64,000 nt of DNA, taken from NCBI RefSeq assembly GCF_043195105.1, contig NZ_JBAFWO010000001.1, one strand, 5' to 3'. This DNA comes from NCEH01 sp002257205. GTDB lineage: Bacteria; Pseudomonadota; Alphaproteobacteria; Rhizobiales; Xanthobacteraceae. The notes under the pieces are model-generated. The model saw only the letters and a program-made list of their open reading frames with translations, made no database searches and was not told the origin of the DNA. Of the stretch, positions 42,556 to 51,767 are shown in pieces. Each line of letters starts with the position of its first letter. Within the stretch, counting starts at the first letter, position 1. The translations under genes and the position numbers were made by a program.

Positions 42556-43494
42556 TCAGCCGACGCCGAGCACGTAGAGCCATAGGGCGATGGTGAACAG
42601 GCCGAGCACGGTGGACAGCGAGACCGCGCTCGCGCTGGTATGCACCCCGACCCCGTAGCGCTGGGCCAGCAGATAGGCATTGATGCCGCACGGCATCGCC
42701 GCGAACAGCACCGCCACCCCGGCCCAGACCGGCGGCATGGGCAGCACCAAAGTGAGCAGATACACCAGCAGGGGATGGATGATCAGCTTCATGAAGGAGA
42801 TGAAGGTGCTCGGCCCGATATCGCCGGAAATGCCGTAGCGGTTCAGCGCCAGCCCGAGCGAGACCAGGGCGCAGGGCGAGGCGGAGGCGGCCATGAGATC
42901 GAGGATCTGCTTGATGACGCCGGTGGTCTGGATGTCCAGCACCCGCCCGAGCCCGCCGGCATAGATGCCGATCAGGATGGGATTGAAGGCGAGCGTGCGC
43001 ACGAGCCGCTTGCCGGTGGCCCAGGTCAGGCCGGAGCCGCCCTCGGCCAGCACGGTCGCCGCCACCAGCATGATCGGCAGGTGGATGGCGATCAAAAGGA
43101 ACAGCGGCACCGCGCCTTCCTCGCCATAGGCTTTCAGGATCAGCGGCACGCCGAGAAAGACCGTATTGGCCTGCCCGGCCGAGAAGCCGTGGATCACCGC
43201 TTCCGTATGGCTGCGGTGGAACACATAGCGCGCCACCCCCATGGCGATGCCGAACACGACGAAGGCGCCGGTGAAATAGGCGATCCAATAGCCCCAGGGC
43301 TGAGCATCCGGCATCTTGGATTCGCTCAGGGTCTTGAAGATCAGGATCGGCACGGCGAGGCCGAACACATATTCGGCCAGGCCGTCGGACGCCTTGTCCG
43401 AAATCAGCCGGGTTTTTGCGGCCGCAAATCCCATCGCCACGATGCCGAACACCGGCAGGATGACGATGGCGATATCGGCGATGATGCTGCCCAT
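42556..43494 (-). CDS. AEC-family (auxin efflux carrier-like) transporter
   Basis: A 312-residue protein with about ten membrane spans, starting MGSIIADIAIVILPVFGIVAMGF. Family features include VPILIFKTLSES in the first half, GQANTVFLGVPLIL, and the duplicated half with PCALVSLGLAL and MPCGINAYLLAQRY. AEC proteins export organic acids, malonate or similar anions; the cargo here is unknown. The ATG at 43494 is 11 bases downstream of the small gene that precedes it on the same strand. Confidence 0.92.
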   Translation of the reverse strand: MGSIIADIAIVILPVFGIVAMGFAAAKTRLISDKASDGLAEYVFGLAVPILIFKTLSESKMPDAQPWGYWIAYFTGAFVVFGIAMGVARYVFHRSHTEAVIHGFSAGQANTVFLGVPLILKAYGEEGAVPLFLLIAIHLPIMLVAATVLAEGGSGLTWATGKRLVRTLAFNPILIGIYAGGLGRVLDIQTTGVIKQILDLMAASASPCALVSLGLALNRYGISGDIGPSTFISFMKLIIHPLLVYLLTLVLPMPPVWAGVAVLFAAMPCGINAYLLAQRYGVGVHTSASAVSLSTVLGLFTIALWLYVLGVG

Positions 43495-43504
43495 GCCCAG
43501 TCCG

Positions 43505-43837
43505 TCAGGCCGCGACGCCGGCGGCGCGGCGCTGGGCGGGAGTGCGCTGGGCGGCAAGGCGCTTGGCGAGAGGCACGACACGTTCGCACAGCGCATCGCG
43601 CACGCCCACCATGGCCTGCATGCGGGCCTCGAGCCGGTCCGCGATCGCCTGCGGCGCGCGGAACAGCAATTCCACGCTGATGCAATCCTCCAGGCGTGCC
43701 ACGTCGAGATGATCGGGCAGCACGTTATGGATGACGAAGGGTTCGAGGAGGCGCAGGAGCACGTTGGACTCGGGTTCGGCCTCAAGCACGAGGCGATACG
43801 TCGCGTCGCCGGCCGGCGCGCAGCAAGGGGAAGTCAT
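43505..43837 (-). CDS. small hypothetical protein, ACT-like fold possible
   Basis: The 110-residue protein TYRLVLEAEPESNVLLRLLEPFVIHNVLPDHLDVARLEDCISVELLF shows an alternating beta-alpha-beta layout reminiscent of small ACT domains, followed by a helical tail (ALCERVVPLAKRL). No firm family. The ribosome binding site is weak. It is likely in operon with the AEC transporter gene (11-base gap) and could be its regulator; that is inference. Confidence 0.6.
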   Translation of the reverse strand: MTSPCCAPAGDATYRLVLEAEPESNVLLRLLEPFVIHNVLPDHLDVARLEDCISVELLFRAPQAIADRLEARMQAMVGVRDALCERVVPLAKRLAAQRTPAQRRAAGVAA

Positions 43838-44186
43838 GGAAGTCTATTCCGAAGAAGGAAGAAGAAGCAGGATGCGCGTTATCGTGCCCGGCCGATGAGA
43901 TCGACCGGGCGGAGAATTCGCAGCATCGCCGCACCGGCACGCCGGTTCTTGCTCTCCGAAAAAGACATGGCGCCAAACTAGGCGGGCAGGTCCATGGCGT
44001 CAACGGTGCGGCCGGGCGCGAAAGCGTGCGAACGCGCGGGCGTGCCGAGGCGCGGGCAACACAAAGCTTTGAGATTGCTTGCCTTGGCGCGGGGCCGTCT
44101 GCGCTGTAAGCTTATCTGGCGCCGGCAGCCATGCCGGGAGAGGGACGCCGGGCGAGGGACGCCGGAGACAGGGACGGTACCGTGCC
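43838..44186. other. gap without a supported gene
   Basis: I see only a 29-codon minus-strand frame (43968-43879, MSFSESKNRRAGAAML) without a ribosome binding site. There is also a GCCGGGAGAGGGACGCCGGG-type short duplication before 44187. Nothing else is supported. Confidence 0.3.
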
Positions 44187-44411
44187 ATGACGAGAATGAG
44201 CGAGGGAGCAAGCGGCGGCGATTGGACGTCCGCGGTGCCGCACGCCGTGTCTGCGCCGCGTGCGGGCGCATTCGGCGGACAGTCGGTTGCGCTTGCGGCC
44301 GTGCTCATGGTCGCGGTGGCGCTTTTCGCCGGGGCGGGGCTGCTGTGGATGGTGCACGGGCCCGCGGTTTTCCTCGACATGCTGGCCAACGGCTTCGGCG
44401 GATGCCTGTGA
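44187..44411 (+). CDS. small single-span membrane protein, hypothetical
   Basis: A 74-residue protein: a polar N-terminus, then one membrane span (about 33-57, VALAAVLMVAVALFAGAGLLWMV) and a short C-terminus FLDMLANGFGGCL. A second ATG (44196) is possible. No recognisable family and a poor ribosome binding site. The hydrophobic span and good codon use make it plausible. Confidence 0.5.
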   Translation: MTRMSEGASGGDWTSAVPHAVSAPRAGAFGGQSVALAAVLMVAVALFAGAGLLWMVHGPAVFLDMLANGFGGCL

Positions 44412-44866
44412 GCGTGCGCCGGCCGGTCGTCGAGGCCCGGCATGGAGTTGGGCGCGGCGGCGCACGCCATGTCCAACCGGTGCGCATCGCGATCCTGCGC
44501 CCATCGGTCCGATGGACCTTGGGCCTTGGCACGCCTAATCAGTGCGCACCCAGGAGGGGATCGACATTCAATGGCATGGCGTATCTTCAAGGCGCCTCGC
44601 GGCACATGCGTGCGATTGTCTTGCTTTCACCGTTCGTCATGGCCGGGCTGGTCCCGGCCATCCACGCCGGGTCGCCCGCGCGGGCCTTGAAAAGCCGGTG
44701 CTGCTGCAACAGCGTCAAGCCGTGAATGTCGATCGGGCCTAATCCTTGCCGGTCCGCCCTTTTCGAGCCGGATCCATCCGCGCCCTGCCCATATGCGCAG
44801 GATCACATCCGCCCGTGTGCCACGCGCTTGCCCGGCATCGCGCGCCGGGCCTGAAACGAGGTCGTC
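44412..44866. repeat. intergenic gap with a partial palindromic repeat
   Basis: No supported gene in about 450 bases. Positions 44633-44690 hold a diverged partial copy of the element at 12943 (CGTCATGGCCGGGCTGGTCC, with the other arm weaker). The rest may contain the SCO gene promoter; no clear boxes found. Confidence 0.5.
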
Positions 44867-45463
44867 ATGTCCCCCCGCACCAAGATTTTCGTCCTGTTCG
44901 CGAGCTTTCTCGCGGGCGCAGCGATCCTGGTGGCCGTGACCACCGCCCTGCTGCCCGGGCGGCAGCAAAATCCGGTCGCCACCCTCGCCACCATCGGCGG
45001 GCCGTTCCAGCTTGTGGACCAGACCGGCGCGCCGGTGACGCAGGATGCGCTGAAGGGCAAGCCCTCGCTGATCTTCTTCGGCTTCACCCATTGCCCGGAC
45101 GTGTGCCCGACCGCCTTGTTCGAAATATCCGAGGTGTTCGGCGCGCTGGGCCCGGATGCGGACAAGCTCCAGGCCTATTTCATCACGGTCGACCCCGAGC
45201 GGGATTCGCCGGAGGTGATGAAATCCTATCTGTCCAGCTTCTCCCCCCAATTGAAGGGCCTCACCGGCACGCCCGAGCAGGTGGATGTGGTGAAGCGCGC
45301 CTATCGCGTCTATTCCAAGAAGGTGCCGCTGGAAGGCGACGACTACACCATGGACCATACCGCGGTGGTCTATCTGATGGACAAGACCGGGGCGTTCGTC
45401 GCGCCGTTCAATCTCAAGCGGCCACCGGCCGAGGCGGCGGCCGACCTGCGGCGTTTCCTGTGA
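44867..45463 (+). CDS. SCO1/SenC-family copper chaperone
   Basis: The 198-residue protein has an N-terminal membrane anchor (about 7-29) and a periplasmic thioredoxin-like domain. The copper site is FTHCPDVCPTAL (CxxxC) plus the distal histidine in MDHTAVVYLM. SCO proteins deliver copper to the CuA site of cytochrome c oxidase. No oxidase genes are in the window. The 3' end overlaps the convergent glycosyltransferase gene by 50 bases. Confidence 0.93.
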   Translation: MSPRTKIFVLFASFLAGAAILVAVTTALLPGRQQNPVATLATIGGPFQLVDQTGAPVTQDALKGKPSLIFFGFTHCPDVCPTALFEISEVFGALGPDADKLQAYFITVDPERDSPEVMKSYLSSFSPQLKGLTGTPEQVDVVKRAYRVYSKKVPLEGDDYTMDHTAVVYLMDKTGAFVAPFNLKRPPAEAAADLRRFL

Positions 45464-47468
45464 TCTGATCCTGATGCGTTCCCGAGGCGCCGGGCCGTTC
45501 GCGCCGGCGGGCGGAGATGCCGTGCTCGGTCTTGTTCCATTGATGCGGCGCGCGGATCAGCTCCACCAGCGCCAGCACCGTGGCGAGCGACAGCAGCAGC
45601 CAATAGAGCGGCAGCAGGGGCAGCACAAAGGCGCTGGCGAGCAGGCCGCGCCGCCGCGCCCCGCAGAGCGCCAGCACCGCCGCCCCGCCATAGCCGAGCG
45701 CGAGATTGGTGTAGCTGAGCGCCGAGATCAGCAGTTCCGAGAAATTGGAAACCGTGCCGCCCAGGGCGCCGCGTGCCAGGTCCCAGCACAGCACCGCCAC
45801 GCACAGGGGATGCAGCAGCGCGGCTATGAACGGAAAGGCGAGAAGCAGGATCGCCCCCGCCGTCTGGCCCGCGCCGAGCTCGCGCACCAGGCGGCGCGGA
45901 TCGCGCCCGTGCACCAGCAGCGTCTGCGCCCAGCCCTTCATCCAGCGCGTGCGCTGCCGCAGCCAGGTGCGCACATGCACCGGGGCTTCCTCATGGGTGG
46001 TGGAGGCGATCACCTCGGTGTGCCAGCCCTTGCGGGCCAGGCGCAGGCCGAGATCGGCGTCTTCCGTCACATTATGGGGGTCCCACGCCCCCACCCCTTC
46101 CAGCACGCTGCGGCGGAAATGGTTCGAGGTGCCGCCGAGCGGCATCGGCAGGCCGAAGGCCGCGACGGCGGGCAGGATAACGTCGAACTGCGCGGCATAT
46201 TCCAGCGCGAATTGCCGGCTGATCCAGCTGTCGCCGCCATTGTCGATGGCGAGGCGCGCCTGGACGCAGGCGAGGCGGGGCCCGCCCTTCTGGAACGCGG
46301 CGAGCGCGGCGCGCAATTGCCCCGGCTCTGGACTATCCTCGGCATCATAGACCACCAGGAACTGGCCGCGCGCGAACGGCAGGGCGGCGTTCAGTGCCTT
46401 GGGCTTGGTGCGCGGGCCGATGGCGGGCACGGGGATGATCTCGAACCACGCCGGCAGCGCCATGCGCTTGAGGGCCTCGCGGGTCTGCCGGTCGTCCTCC
46501 TCCACCACCAGCTTGATGTCCAGCTTCTCGGGCGGATAGTCCAGCGCCGCCAGGGCGGCGACGAGGCGCGGCAGCACCGCCGCTTCCCGGTAGAGCGGCA
46601 CCATCACGGTATAGATCGGCAAATGATGGTCGCCGAGCCGGCACGCGCCGTCGGGCTCGGCGGTGACGAAGCAGGCCGCGAGGCGCAGGGCGATCGCGCC
46701 GAGGAACATGATCGAAAGCACGGCCTGGAGGGCCAGGAAAGTCGTCTGCGGGCTAGCGAGGAAGCCGGTCGCGAGCAGCACCGCCGCGAGCAGCACCGGG
46801 CCCGCCAGGATGCGCGCCGGTGAGATCAAAGCCGCGGAAAAGTGCGGCATGCGCCGGCGCAGATCGAAGGTGGCCTGCCGCGTCAGCGCCGGCCCCGCGT
46901 GCCGGGCGAGATAGGCGCGCAGGCGCTCGGGAGCGAGGATGGAGGTGCGGGCGGCAAGGCCGGGATCCTGCGCCACCGCGCGCGCCAACCGCCGCGCCCC
47001 GTGTCCGCGCGGGCACAAGGTGAAAACGGCGCCGCGCAGGGGATCTTCCTGCGCCAGCATGCCGGTGCGCAGGGCGCCGCGAACGCCGTCCGCATCGAGC
47101 GGCAGGCGGCGCGGCAGCACCGCGCGCGGCAGGCCGAGATGGTCGGCGAGGGCCGCGCTGGCGGCATCCGGATCGATCAGGCCGGCGGCGATCAGCACCT
47201 CGTCGCCGCCGACGCCAAGATGGCGCGCGCGCGCGAGCGCGGCAGCGAGGGTTGCGTCTGGCAGGAGGCCGCGCAATGCGGCGAGTTCCGGCGGCAGGCG
47301 GATGACGCCGGGCGCGCGCCCTCGTGCGTCCGCTCGTGCGTTCGCTTGCCCGCTCCCTTGCCCGTCCCCTCGTTCCCCCTCTTGCGTCTGCGGCCATCCC
47401 GGCGCAAATCCGTCCTGCGCATGCCGATCATGCGCGTGGGCCAAATGGCTTGGCGCGTCCTTGCCCAC
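45414..47468 (-). CDS. membrane glycosyltransferase family 2 with N-terminal MshEN/GspE-N-like domain
   Basis: About 684 residues. The N-terminal part (ARHLGVGGDEVLIAAGLIDPDAASAALADHLGLP) resembles the GspE-N/MshEN domain, some of which bind c-di-GMP. Two membrane spans follow, then a processive GT2 domain with VVEEDDRQ, VYDAEDSPEP (DxD), TEDADLGLRL and LRQRTRWMKGW (QxxRW), and four or more C-terminal spans. It probably synthesises or exports a polysaccharide. I used GTG 47468 (GGGGGG eight bases upstream); an ATG at 47543 would overlap the divergent gene. Confidence 0.85.
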   Translation of the reverse strand: MGKDAPSHLAHAHDRHAQDGFAPGWPQTQEGERGDGQGSGQANARADARGRAPGVIRLPPELAALRGLLPDATLAAALARARHLGVGGDEVLIAAGLIDPDAASAALADHLGLPRAVLPRRLPLDADGVRGALRTGMLAQEDPLRGAVFTLCPRGHGARRLARAVAQDPGLAARTSILAPERLRAYLARHAGPALTRQATFDLRRRMPHFSAALISPARILAGPVLLAAVLLATGFLASPQTTFLALQAVLSIMFLGAIALRLAACFVTAEPDGACRLGDHHLPIYTVMVPLYREAAVLPRLVAALAALDYPPEKLDIKLVVEEDDRQTREALKRMALPAWFEIIPVPAIGPRTKPKALNAALPFARGQFLVVYDAEDSPEPGQLRAALAAFQKGGPRLACVQARLAIDNGGDSWISRQFALEYAAQFDVILPAVAAFGLPMPLGGTSNHFRRSVLEGVGAWDPHNVTEDADLGLRLARKGWHTEVIASTTHEEAPVHVRTWLRQRTRWMKGWAQTLLVHGRDPRRLVRELGAGQTAGAILLLAFPFIAALLHPLCVAVLCWDLARGALGGTVSNFSELLISALSYTNLALGYGGAAVLALCGARRRGLLASAFVLPLLPLYWLLLSLATVLALVELIRAPHQWNKTEHGISARRRERPGASGTHQDQITGNAAGRPPPRPVAA

Positions 47469-47512
47469 CCAGAGTTCCCCCCGCAGCCCCCTGCAACTGG
47501 CAGAACGGTACG

Positions 47513-48406
47513 ATGAAACAGAAGCAAGGGCCAGTCTCTGCAACCTGTGATATTTTGGGCGTTCTGCTGCTGTTCGCGATGCTGCTGTGGCCCGCGGCGG
47601 CGGTGCGTGCGCAGACCGCGAGCCCCCCGGCCCGCGCCGGGGCGCTGGTGCCGAGCTTCTGGAATCCCGAGCGGCGGGTCGAGCGGCCCGATGCCTCGCG
47701 CCTGCCGAGCAATCTGCGCTTCCTGACCACGGACGATTATCCGCCCTTCAATTTCGTCTCGTCGGATGGGACCCTTATGGGGTTCCACGTGGATCTGGCG
47801 CGCGCCATCTGCGCGGAACTCGCCATTTCCTGCACCATCCAGGCGGTGCCGTTCGACACGCTGCTGGACAGCCTCGACCAGAACAAGGCGGATGCGGCCA
47901 TCGCCGGGATTGCCGCGAACCCCGCAAGCCGCCAGCGCGCGGATTTCACCGAGCGCTATCTTGGCACGCCGGCCCGCTTCGTCGCGCGCAAAGGGCAGGG
48001 CCTTGCCGAGGCGACGCCGGAACAGGTGGCGAACAAGAGCGTGGCCGTGGTCGCCGGCACGGCGCACGAAGCCTATCTGCGCGCGTTCTTCAACGAGGCC
48101 GCGATCCGCCCCTATCCCGATGCCCAGGCCGCCCGCGAGGCGCTGCGCACCGGAAAGGTGGACCTGCTGTTCGGCGATGCCATCGGCCTTGCGCTGTGGC
48201 TGAACGGTTCGTCCTCGCAAGGCTGCTGCGCCTTTACCGGGGGACCGTTCACCGAGAGCCGCTATTTCGGCGACGGGCTCGCGGTGGCGGTGAAATCCGG
48301 TAACGATCAGGTGCGCCGGGCCATCGATTATGCGCTCCAGCGGCTGTGGGAGAAGGGCGTTTACACCGATCTTTATCTGCGCTGGTTCCCGGTGGGGCTT
48401 TATTAG
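47513..48406 (+). CDS. periplasmic solute-binding protein (PBP2 / SBP-bac-3 type)
   Basis: The 297-residue protein has a signal peptide (about 1-35, cut after VRAQ). A type 2 binding fold follows: LTTDDYPPFNFVSSDGTLMGFHVDLARAICAEL, NKADAAIAGIAANPASRQRADFTERYL, VAVVAGTAHEAYLRAFF, KVDLLFGDAIGLALWL. It most resembles polar amino-acid binding proteins. No ABC permease or ATPase gene is adjacent. It is divergent from the glycosyltransferase gene, sharing about 45 bases of upstream region. Confidence 0.9.
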   Translation: MKQKQGPVSATCDILGVLLLFAMLLWPAAAVRAQTASPPARAGALVPSFWNPERRVERPDASRLPSNLRFLTTDDYPPFNFVSSDGTLMGFHVDLARAICAELAISCTIQAVPFDTLLDSLDQNKADAAIAGIAANPASRQRADFTERYLGTPARFVARKGQGLAEATPEQVANKSVAVVAGTAHEAYLRAFFNEAAIRPYPDAQAAREALRTGKVDLLFGDAIGLALWLNGSSSQGCCAFTGGPFTESRYFGDGLAVAVKSGNDQVRRAIDYALQRLWEKGVYTDLYLRWFPVGLY

Positions 48407-48562
48407 AGCTGCGCGGCGCGGCCTTTTGCGGCAAGGGGCGGCGGCGGATCCGGCGGGCGGCGTCCCGGCCTTCCGTAAGGGGCGTTGACGCGAGCGTGTA
48501 ATGCATCCGGCGCGGAACGGGCTTCACATGCGGGGCATGCTTCATGGGTCATGGAGACCTTC

Positions 48563-49231
48563 ATGTTCCGCTGCCTTCAGGGCCAGATGCCCACCCTTTC
48601 CCCCATTACCGCCCGCTCTCTCGTGCCGGCGCTTTCCCTCTTGCCCGTGCTGTCCGTGGCGCTCACGCTGCTCGCCGTCCCGGCGCTCGCCCAGCAGCCG
48701 CCCGTGTCCATCGTCCGCGGCACGATCCTCGCCGTGGAGGGACACGACCTCACGCTGGACACCAAGGACGGCGCGACCAAGGTGGCCCTTGCCGACAACA
48801 CCGTGCTGACCGGGGTCAACAAGATCACCCTCGCGGACATCAAGCCCGATGCCTATGTGGGCGTCGTTTCCGTGCCCGCGCCGGACGGCCTGGATCATGC
48901 CGTCTCGATCCATGTCTTCCCGCCCGAGCAGCGCGGCACCGGCGAGGGCTCGCGGCCGTGGGACCGGCCCGGAAGCACCATGACCAATGCCGCCGTCGCG
49001 CAAGAGGTGACCGCCAAGGACGGCGAGATGCTCACCCTCAAATACGGATCCGGGGAAAAGAAGGTGCTGGTGACGCCGGAAACCTCGCTGGTTCGCTTCG
49101 AGCCCGGTGCCACCACCGCCGAGCTGAAGCCGGGTGTGAAAGTGATGGCCTTCACCAACGGGCCCGCCGCAGGCGAACGGCAGGTGCGCCGCCTGCTGGT
49201 GGTGCGCGGGGATTTCATTCCCGCGCTGTGA
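48563..49231 (+). CDS. exported hypothetical protein, possible DUF5666-like beta domains
   Basis: A 222-residue protein with a signal peptide (about 10-43, ending ALAQ). Two related small beta modules follow: RGTILAVEGHDLTLDTKDGATKVALADNTVLTG and VTAKDGEMLTLKYGSGEKKVLVTPETSLVRFEPG. Both fit the repeating pattern of DUF5666-type metal-stress or envelope proteins, though I am not certain of the family. GGAG lies six bases before ATG 48563, preferred over the ATG at 48551. Single gene. Confidence 0.8.
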   Translation: MFRCLQGQMPTLSPITARSLVPALSLLPVLSVALTLLAVPALAQQPPVSIVRGTILAVEGHDLTLDTKDGATKVALADNTVLTGVNKITLADIKPDAYVGVVSVPAPDGLDHAVSIHVFPPEQRGTGEGSRPWDRPGSTMTNAAVAQEVTAKDGEMLTLKYGSGEKKVLVTPETSLVRFEPGATTAELKPGVKVMAFTNGPAAGERQVRRLLVVRGDFIPAL

Positions 49232-49359
49232 GCGTTCGTCCCGCTCCGGCGGCATGCAAGCGCAGAGGTGCCGATGCGCGAACATCGGCGCTTCCCTCCG
49301 GCGGCGTCGCGCACTAGTGTCCGCGCCTTCCCGCACTGCGCGCCCACCGGAGACCCGTC

Positions 49360-51003
49360 ATGAGCCTGGCGCCCGCCCCGAACGATACCCTTGCCGCCGA
49401 ACTGCATGCGTTCGCCGAAACCGCGACCGCCTGGCCGTTCGAGGAAGCGCGCAAGATCGTCGCGCGGCTGAAACGCCAGCCCAAGGACGAAGTGCTGTTC
49501 GAGACCGGATACGGCCCCTCGGGCCTGCCGCACATCGGCACCTTCGGCGAGGTGGCGCGCACCACCATGGTGCGCCACGCCTTCCGCGTGCTGACCGAAG
49601 ACAAGATCAAGACCCGCCTGCTGTGCTTTTCCGACGACATGGACGGCATGCGCAAGATCCCGGAAAACGTGCCGGATCGCGCCGCGCTGGAACCCTATCT
49701 CCAGATGCCGCTGACCGCCGTGCCCAATCCGTTCGGCGGGGATTTCGCGAGCTTCGGCGACCACAACAACACCATGCTGCGGCGCTTCCTGGACACGTTC
49801 GGCTTCGATTACGAATTCGCCAGCGCGACTGAGTATTACAAGTCCGGCAAGCTGGACGCGGTGCTGCTGCGCGCGGCGGAGAAGTATGACGCCATCATGG
49901 CGGTGATGCTGCCGACGCTCGGCGAGGAGCGCCAGGCCACCTACAGCCCGTTCCTGCCCATCTCGCCGGTGAGCGGGCGGGTGCTCTACGTGCCGCTCAA
50001 GGCGGTGGACGCCAAGGCCGGCACCATCACCTTCACCGATGAAGATGGGGTGGACAAGACCGTTCCGGTCACCGGCGGCCATGTGAAATTGCAGTGGAAG
50101 CCGGATTTCGGCGCCCGCTGGGCCGCGCTCGGCGTCGATTTCGAGATGTTCGGCAAGGACCACCAGACCAATGCGCCGGTCTATGACAAGATCTGCGAGA
50201 TCCTCGGCGGCACCGCGCCCGAGCATTATGTCTATGAGCTGTTCCTCGACGAGAACGGCCAGAAGATCTCCAAGTCCAAGGGCAACGGCCTCACCATCGA
50301 CGAATGGCTGACCTACGCCAGCCCGGAGAGCCTCGCGCTCTACATGTTCCAGTCGCCGCGCTCCGCCAAGAAGCTGCATTTCGACGTGATTCCGAAGGCG
50401 GTGGACGAATATTTCAGCTTCCTCGGCCGCTATCCGTCCCAGGATTGGAAGAACCGGCTGGGCAATCCGGTGTGGCATATCCATTCCGGCGAGCCGCCGG
50501 CGATCGACATGCCGGTGTCCTTCACCATGCTGCTGAACCTCGCCTCGGCCTCCAATACCGAGGACGAGAGCGTGCTGTGGGGCTTTCTGAACCGCCATGT
50601 GCACGGCGTGTCGGCGCAGACCCATCCCAAGCTCGCCGAGCTGGTGGGTTATGCGGTGAAGTATTTCCATAGCTTCGTGAAGCCGAACAAGGTCTACCGC
50701 ACCCCCGATGCGGTGGAGCGCGAAGCCCTGGAAGCCCTCGACGCCGCGCTCGCGGCGCTGCCCGCCGAGGCCACAGCCGACGACATCCAGACCGCGCTCT
50801 ATGACGTGGCGCGCCCCATTCCGCGCTATCAGGACCTGAAAGCCAAGGGCGCCACGCCGGAACGGCCGGGCGTTTCGGTGCAATGGTTCAACACGCTCTA
50901 CCAGGTGTTGCTGGGGCTGGAGAAAGGCCCGCGCTTCGGCTCGTTCGTGGAGATCTACGGCGTTCCCGAGACGCGGGCGCTGATCAAAGAGAAGCTGGGA
51001 TAG
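49360..51003 (+). CDS. lysS: lysyl-tRNA synthetase, class I (archaeal type)
   Basis: The 547-residue protein is a class I synthetase. HIGH-like motif SGLPHIGTFGEV lies at about 54-65, KMSKS motif QKISKSKGNG near 302, and the GKDHQTNAPVYDKICEI segment characterises LysRS-I. It is unrelated to the class II enzyme of most bacteria, but alphaproteobacteria normally carry this form. Charges tRNA-Lys. Single gene; no class II lysS in the window. Confidence 0.96.
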   Translation: MSLAPAPNDTLAAELHAFAETATAWPFEEARKIVARLKRQPKDEVLFETGYGPSGLPHIGTFGEVARTTMVRHAFRVLTEDKIKTRLLCFSDDMDGMRKIPENVPDRAALEPYLQMPLTAVPNPFGGDFASFGDHNNTMLRRFLDTFGFDYEFASATEYYKSGKLDAVLLRAAEKYDAIMAVMLPTLGEERQATYSPFLPISPVSGRVLYVPLKAVDAKAGTITFTDEDGVDKTVPVTGGHVKLQWKPDFGARWAALGVDFEMFGKDHQTNAPVYDKICEILGGTAPEHYVYELFLDENGQKISKSKGNGLTIDEWLTYASPESLALYMFQSPRSAKKLHFDVIPKAVDEYFSFLGRYPSQDWKNRLGNPVWHIHSGEPPAIDMPVSFTMLLNLASASNTEDESVLWGFLNRHVHGVSAQTHPKLAELVGYAVKYFHSFVKPNKVYRTPDAVEREALEALDAALAALPAEATADDIQTALYDVARPIPRYQDLKAKGATPERPGVSVQWFNTLYQVLLGLEKGPRFGSFVEIYGVPETRALIKEKLG

Positions 51004-51079
51004 TCCCCGCCGCCCATGTCTCCAGAGCCGGATCGCCCTCCAGGCGCGGCGCACGAAACCAACGTACGGTGCGCAAGGC

Positions 51080-51619
51080 TTAGTTTGCCTCTGCCGTGCG
51101 GCCGACCTTGCTCAAGGTAAAGTTGGCCGTTGTCACGGTCGGCCCGCCCGGCTCCACCGCATCTCGTACGGTGAAGGTGAATTTACCTTGCCCTGCATTG
51201 CGGATGATCATGGTGGCATGGCTGTCGCCATTGACCGGCTTCGGCCATTTCACCGCGAGCACCAGGGAATCGCCCGCCCGTACGCCGTTCAACGCTGCCG
51301 GCGCATCGCCCTCTGTGATGTAGACGCCGCTATAGCGCTTTGTCGCCGGATCGAATTGCAAATCGGCGGACAATGTGCGGCTGAGGATCAACGCGCTGCA
51401 TTTCCCGCCAAGAGAAAGCGAGCGTGCGCCGGTGCCGCCATTGGCTGCGCACTCCAGGGGAACGCTGAGGGCTCGGGCCGTGGGTTTCAACGAGCCCGCG
51501 CCCGACCATGCGCCTTCGAAGCGCGCCAAAAAGTCGGCTTCGTCCGCCCGCGCCGGAACTGCCAGCGCCGATGTCGTGAGAAGCGCCGCAGCGAGCGGCG
51601 CCCATATGCGCATGCGCAT
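51080..51619 (-). CDS. exported hypothetical protein
   Basis: A 179-residue protein with a clean signal peptide (about 1-25, cut after ARA). The mature start DEADFLARFEGAWSGAGSLK resembles conserved secreted rhizobial proteins of unknown function. The rest is beta-rich (YSGVYITEGDAPAALNGV, GQGKFTFTVRD). Two cysteines (ECAANG, GKCSAL) could form one disulfide. Convergent with lysS; divergent from the peroxiredoxin gene. Confidence 0.82.
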   Translation of the reverse strand: MRMRIWAPLAAALLTTSALAVPARADEADFLARFEGAWSGAGSLKPTARALSVPLECAANGGTGARSLSLGGKCSALILSRTLSADLQFDPATKRYSGVYITEGDAPAALNGVRAGDSLVLAVKWPKPVNGDSHATMIIRNAGQGKFTFTVRDAVEPGGPTVTTANFTLSKVGRTAEAN

Positions 51620-51700
51620 GGTTCGCCTCCCAAGATTATGAATTTATGAGCTGCATGAGGTCAACGCGCTGCGCCCCGCCCTGTTCCCCAATAAGGCCTT

Positions 51701-51757
51701 TCATTGCACGTCGTTTGTAGTAAGATAATATTAATTACGATTTTCAGTTGTTATATG
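51701..51757 (+). promoter_or_regulatory. AT-rich promoter/operator region of the peroxiredoxin gene
   Basis: Bases around 51711-51756 are the most AT-rich stretch of this part of the window (TAAGATAATATTAATTACG, with a TAATATTA palindrome at 51727-51734). This fits a promoter with a redox-regulator operator. I cannot name the regulator. GGAG (51756-51759) precedes the ATG. Confidence 0.4.
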
Positions 51758-51767
51758 GAGAGCCGTC

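Noticed and set aside
43782..44003. Minus-strand small frame of about 73 codons near 43.9 kb
   Set aside because: No ribosome binding site, no conserved pattern, and it overlaps the adjacent 110-residue gene in another frame.
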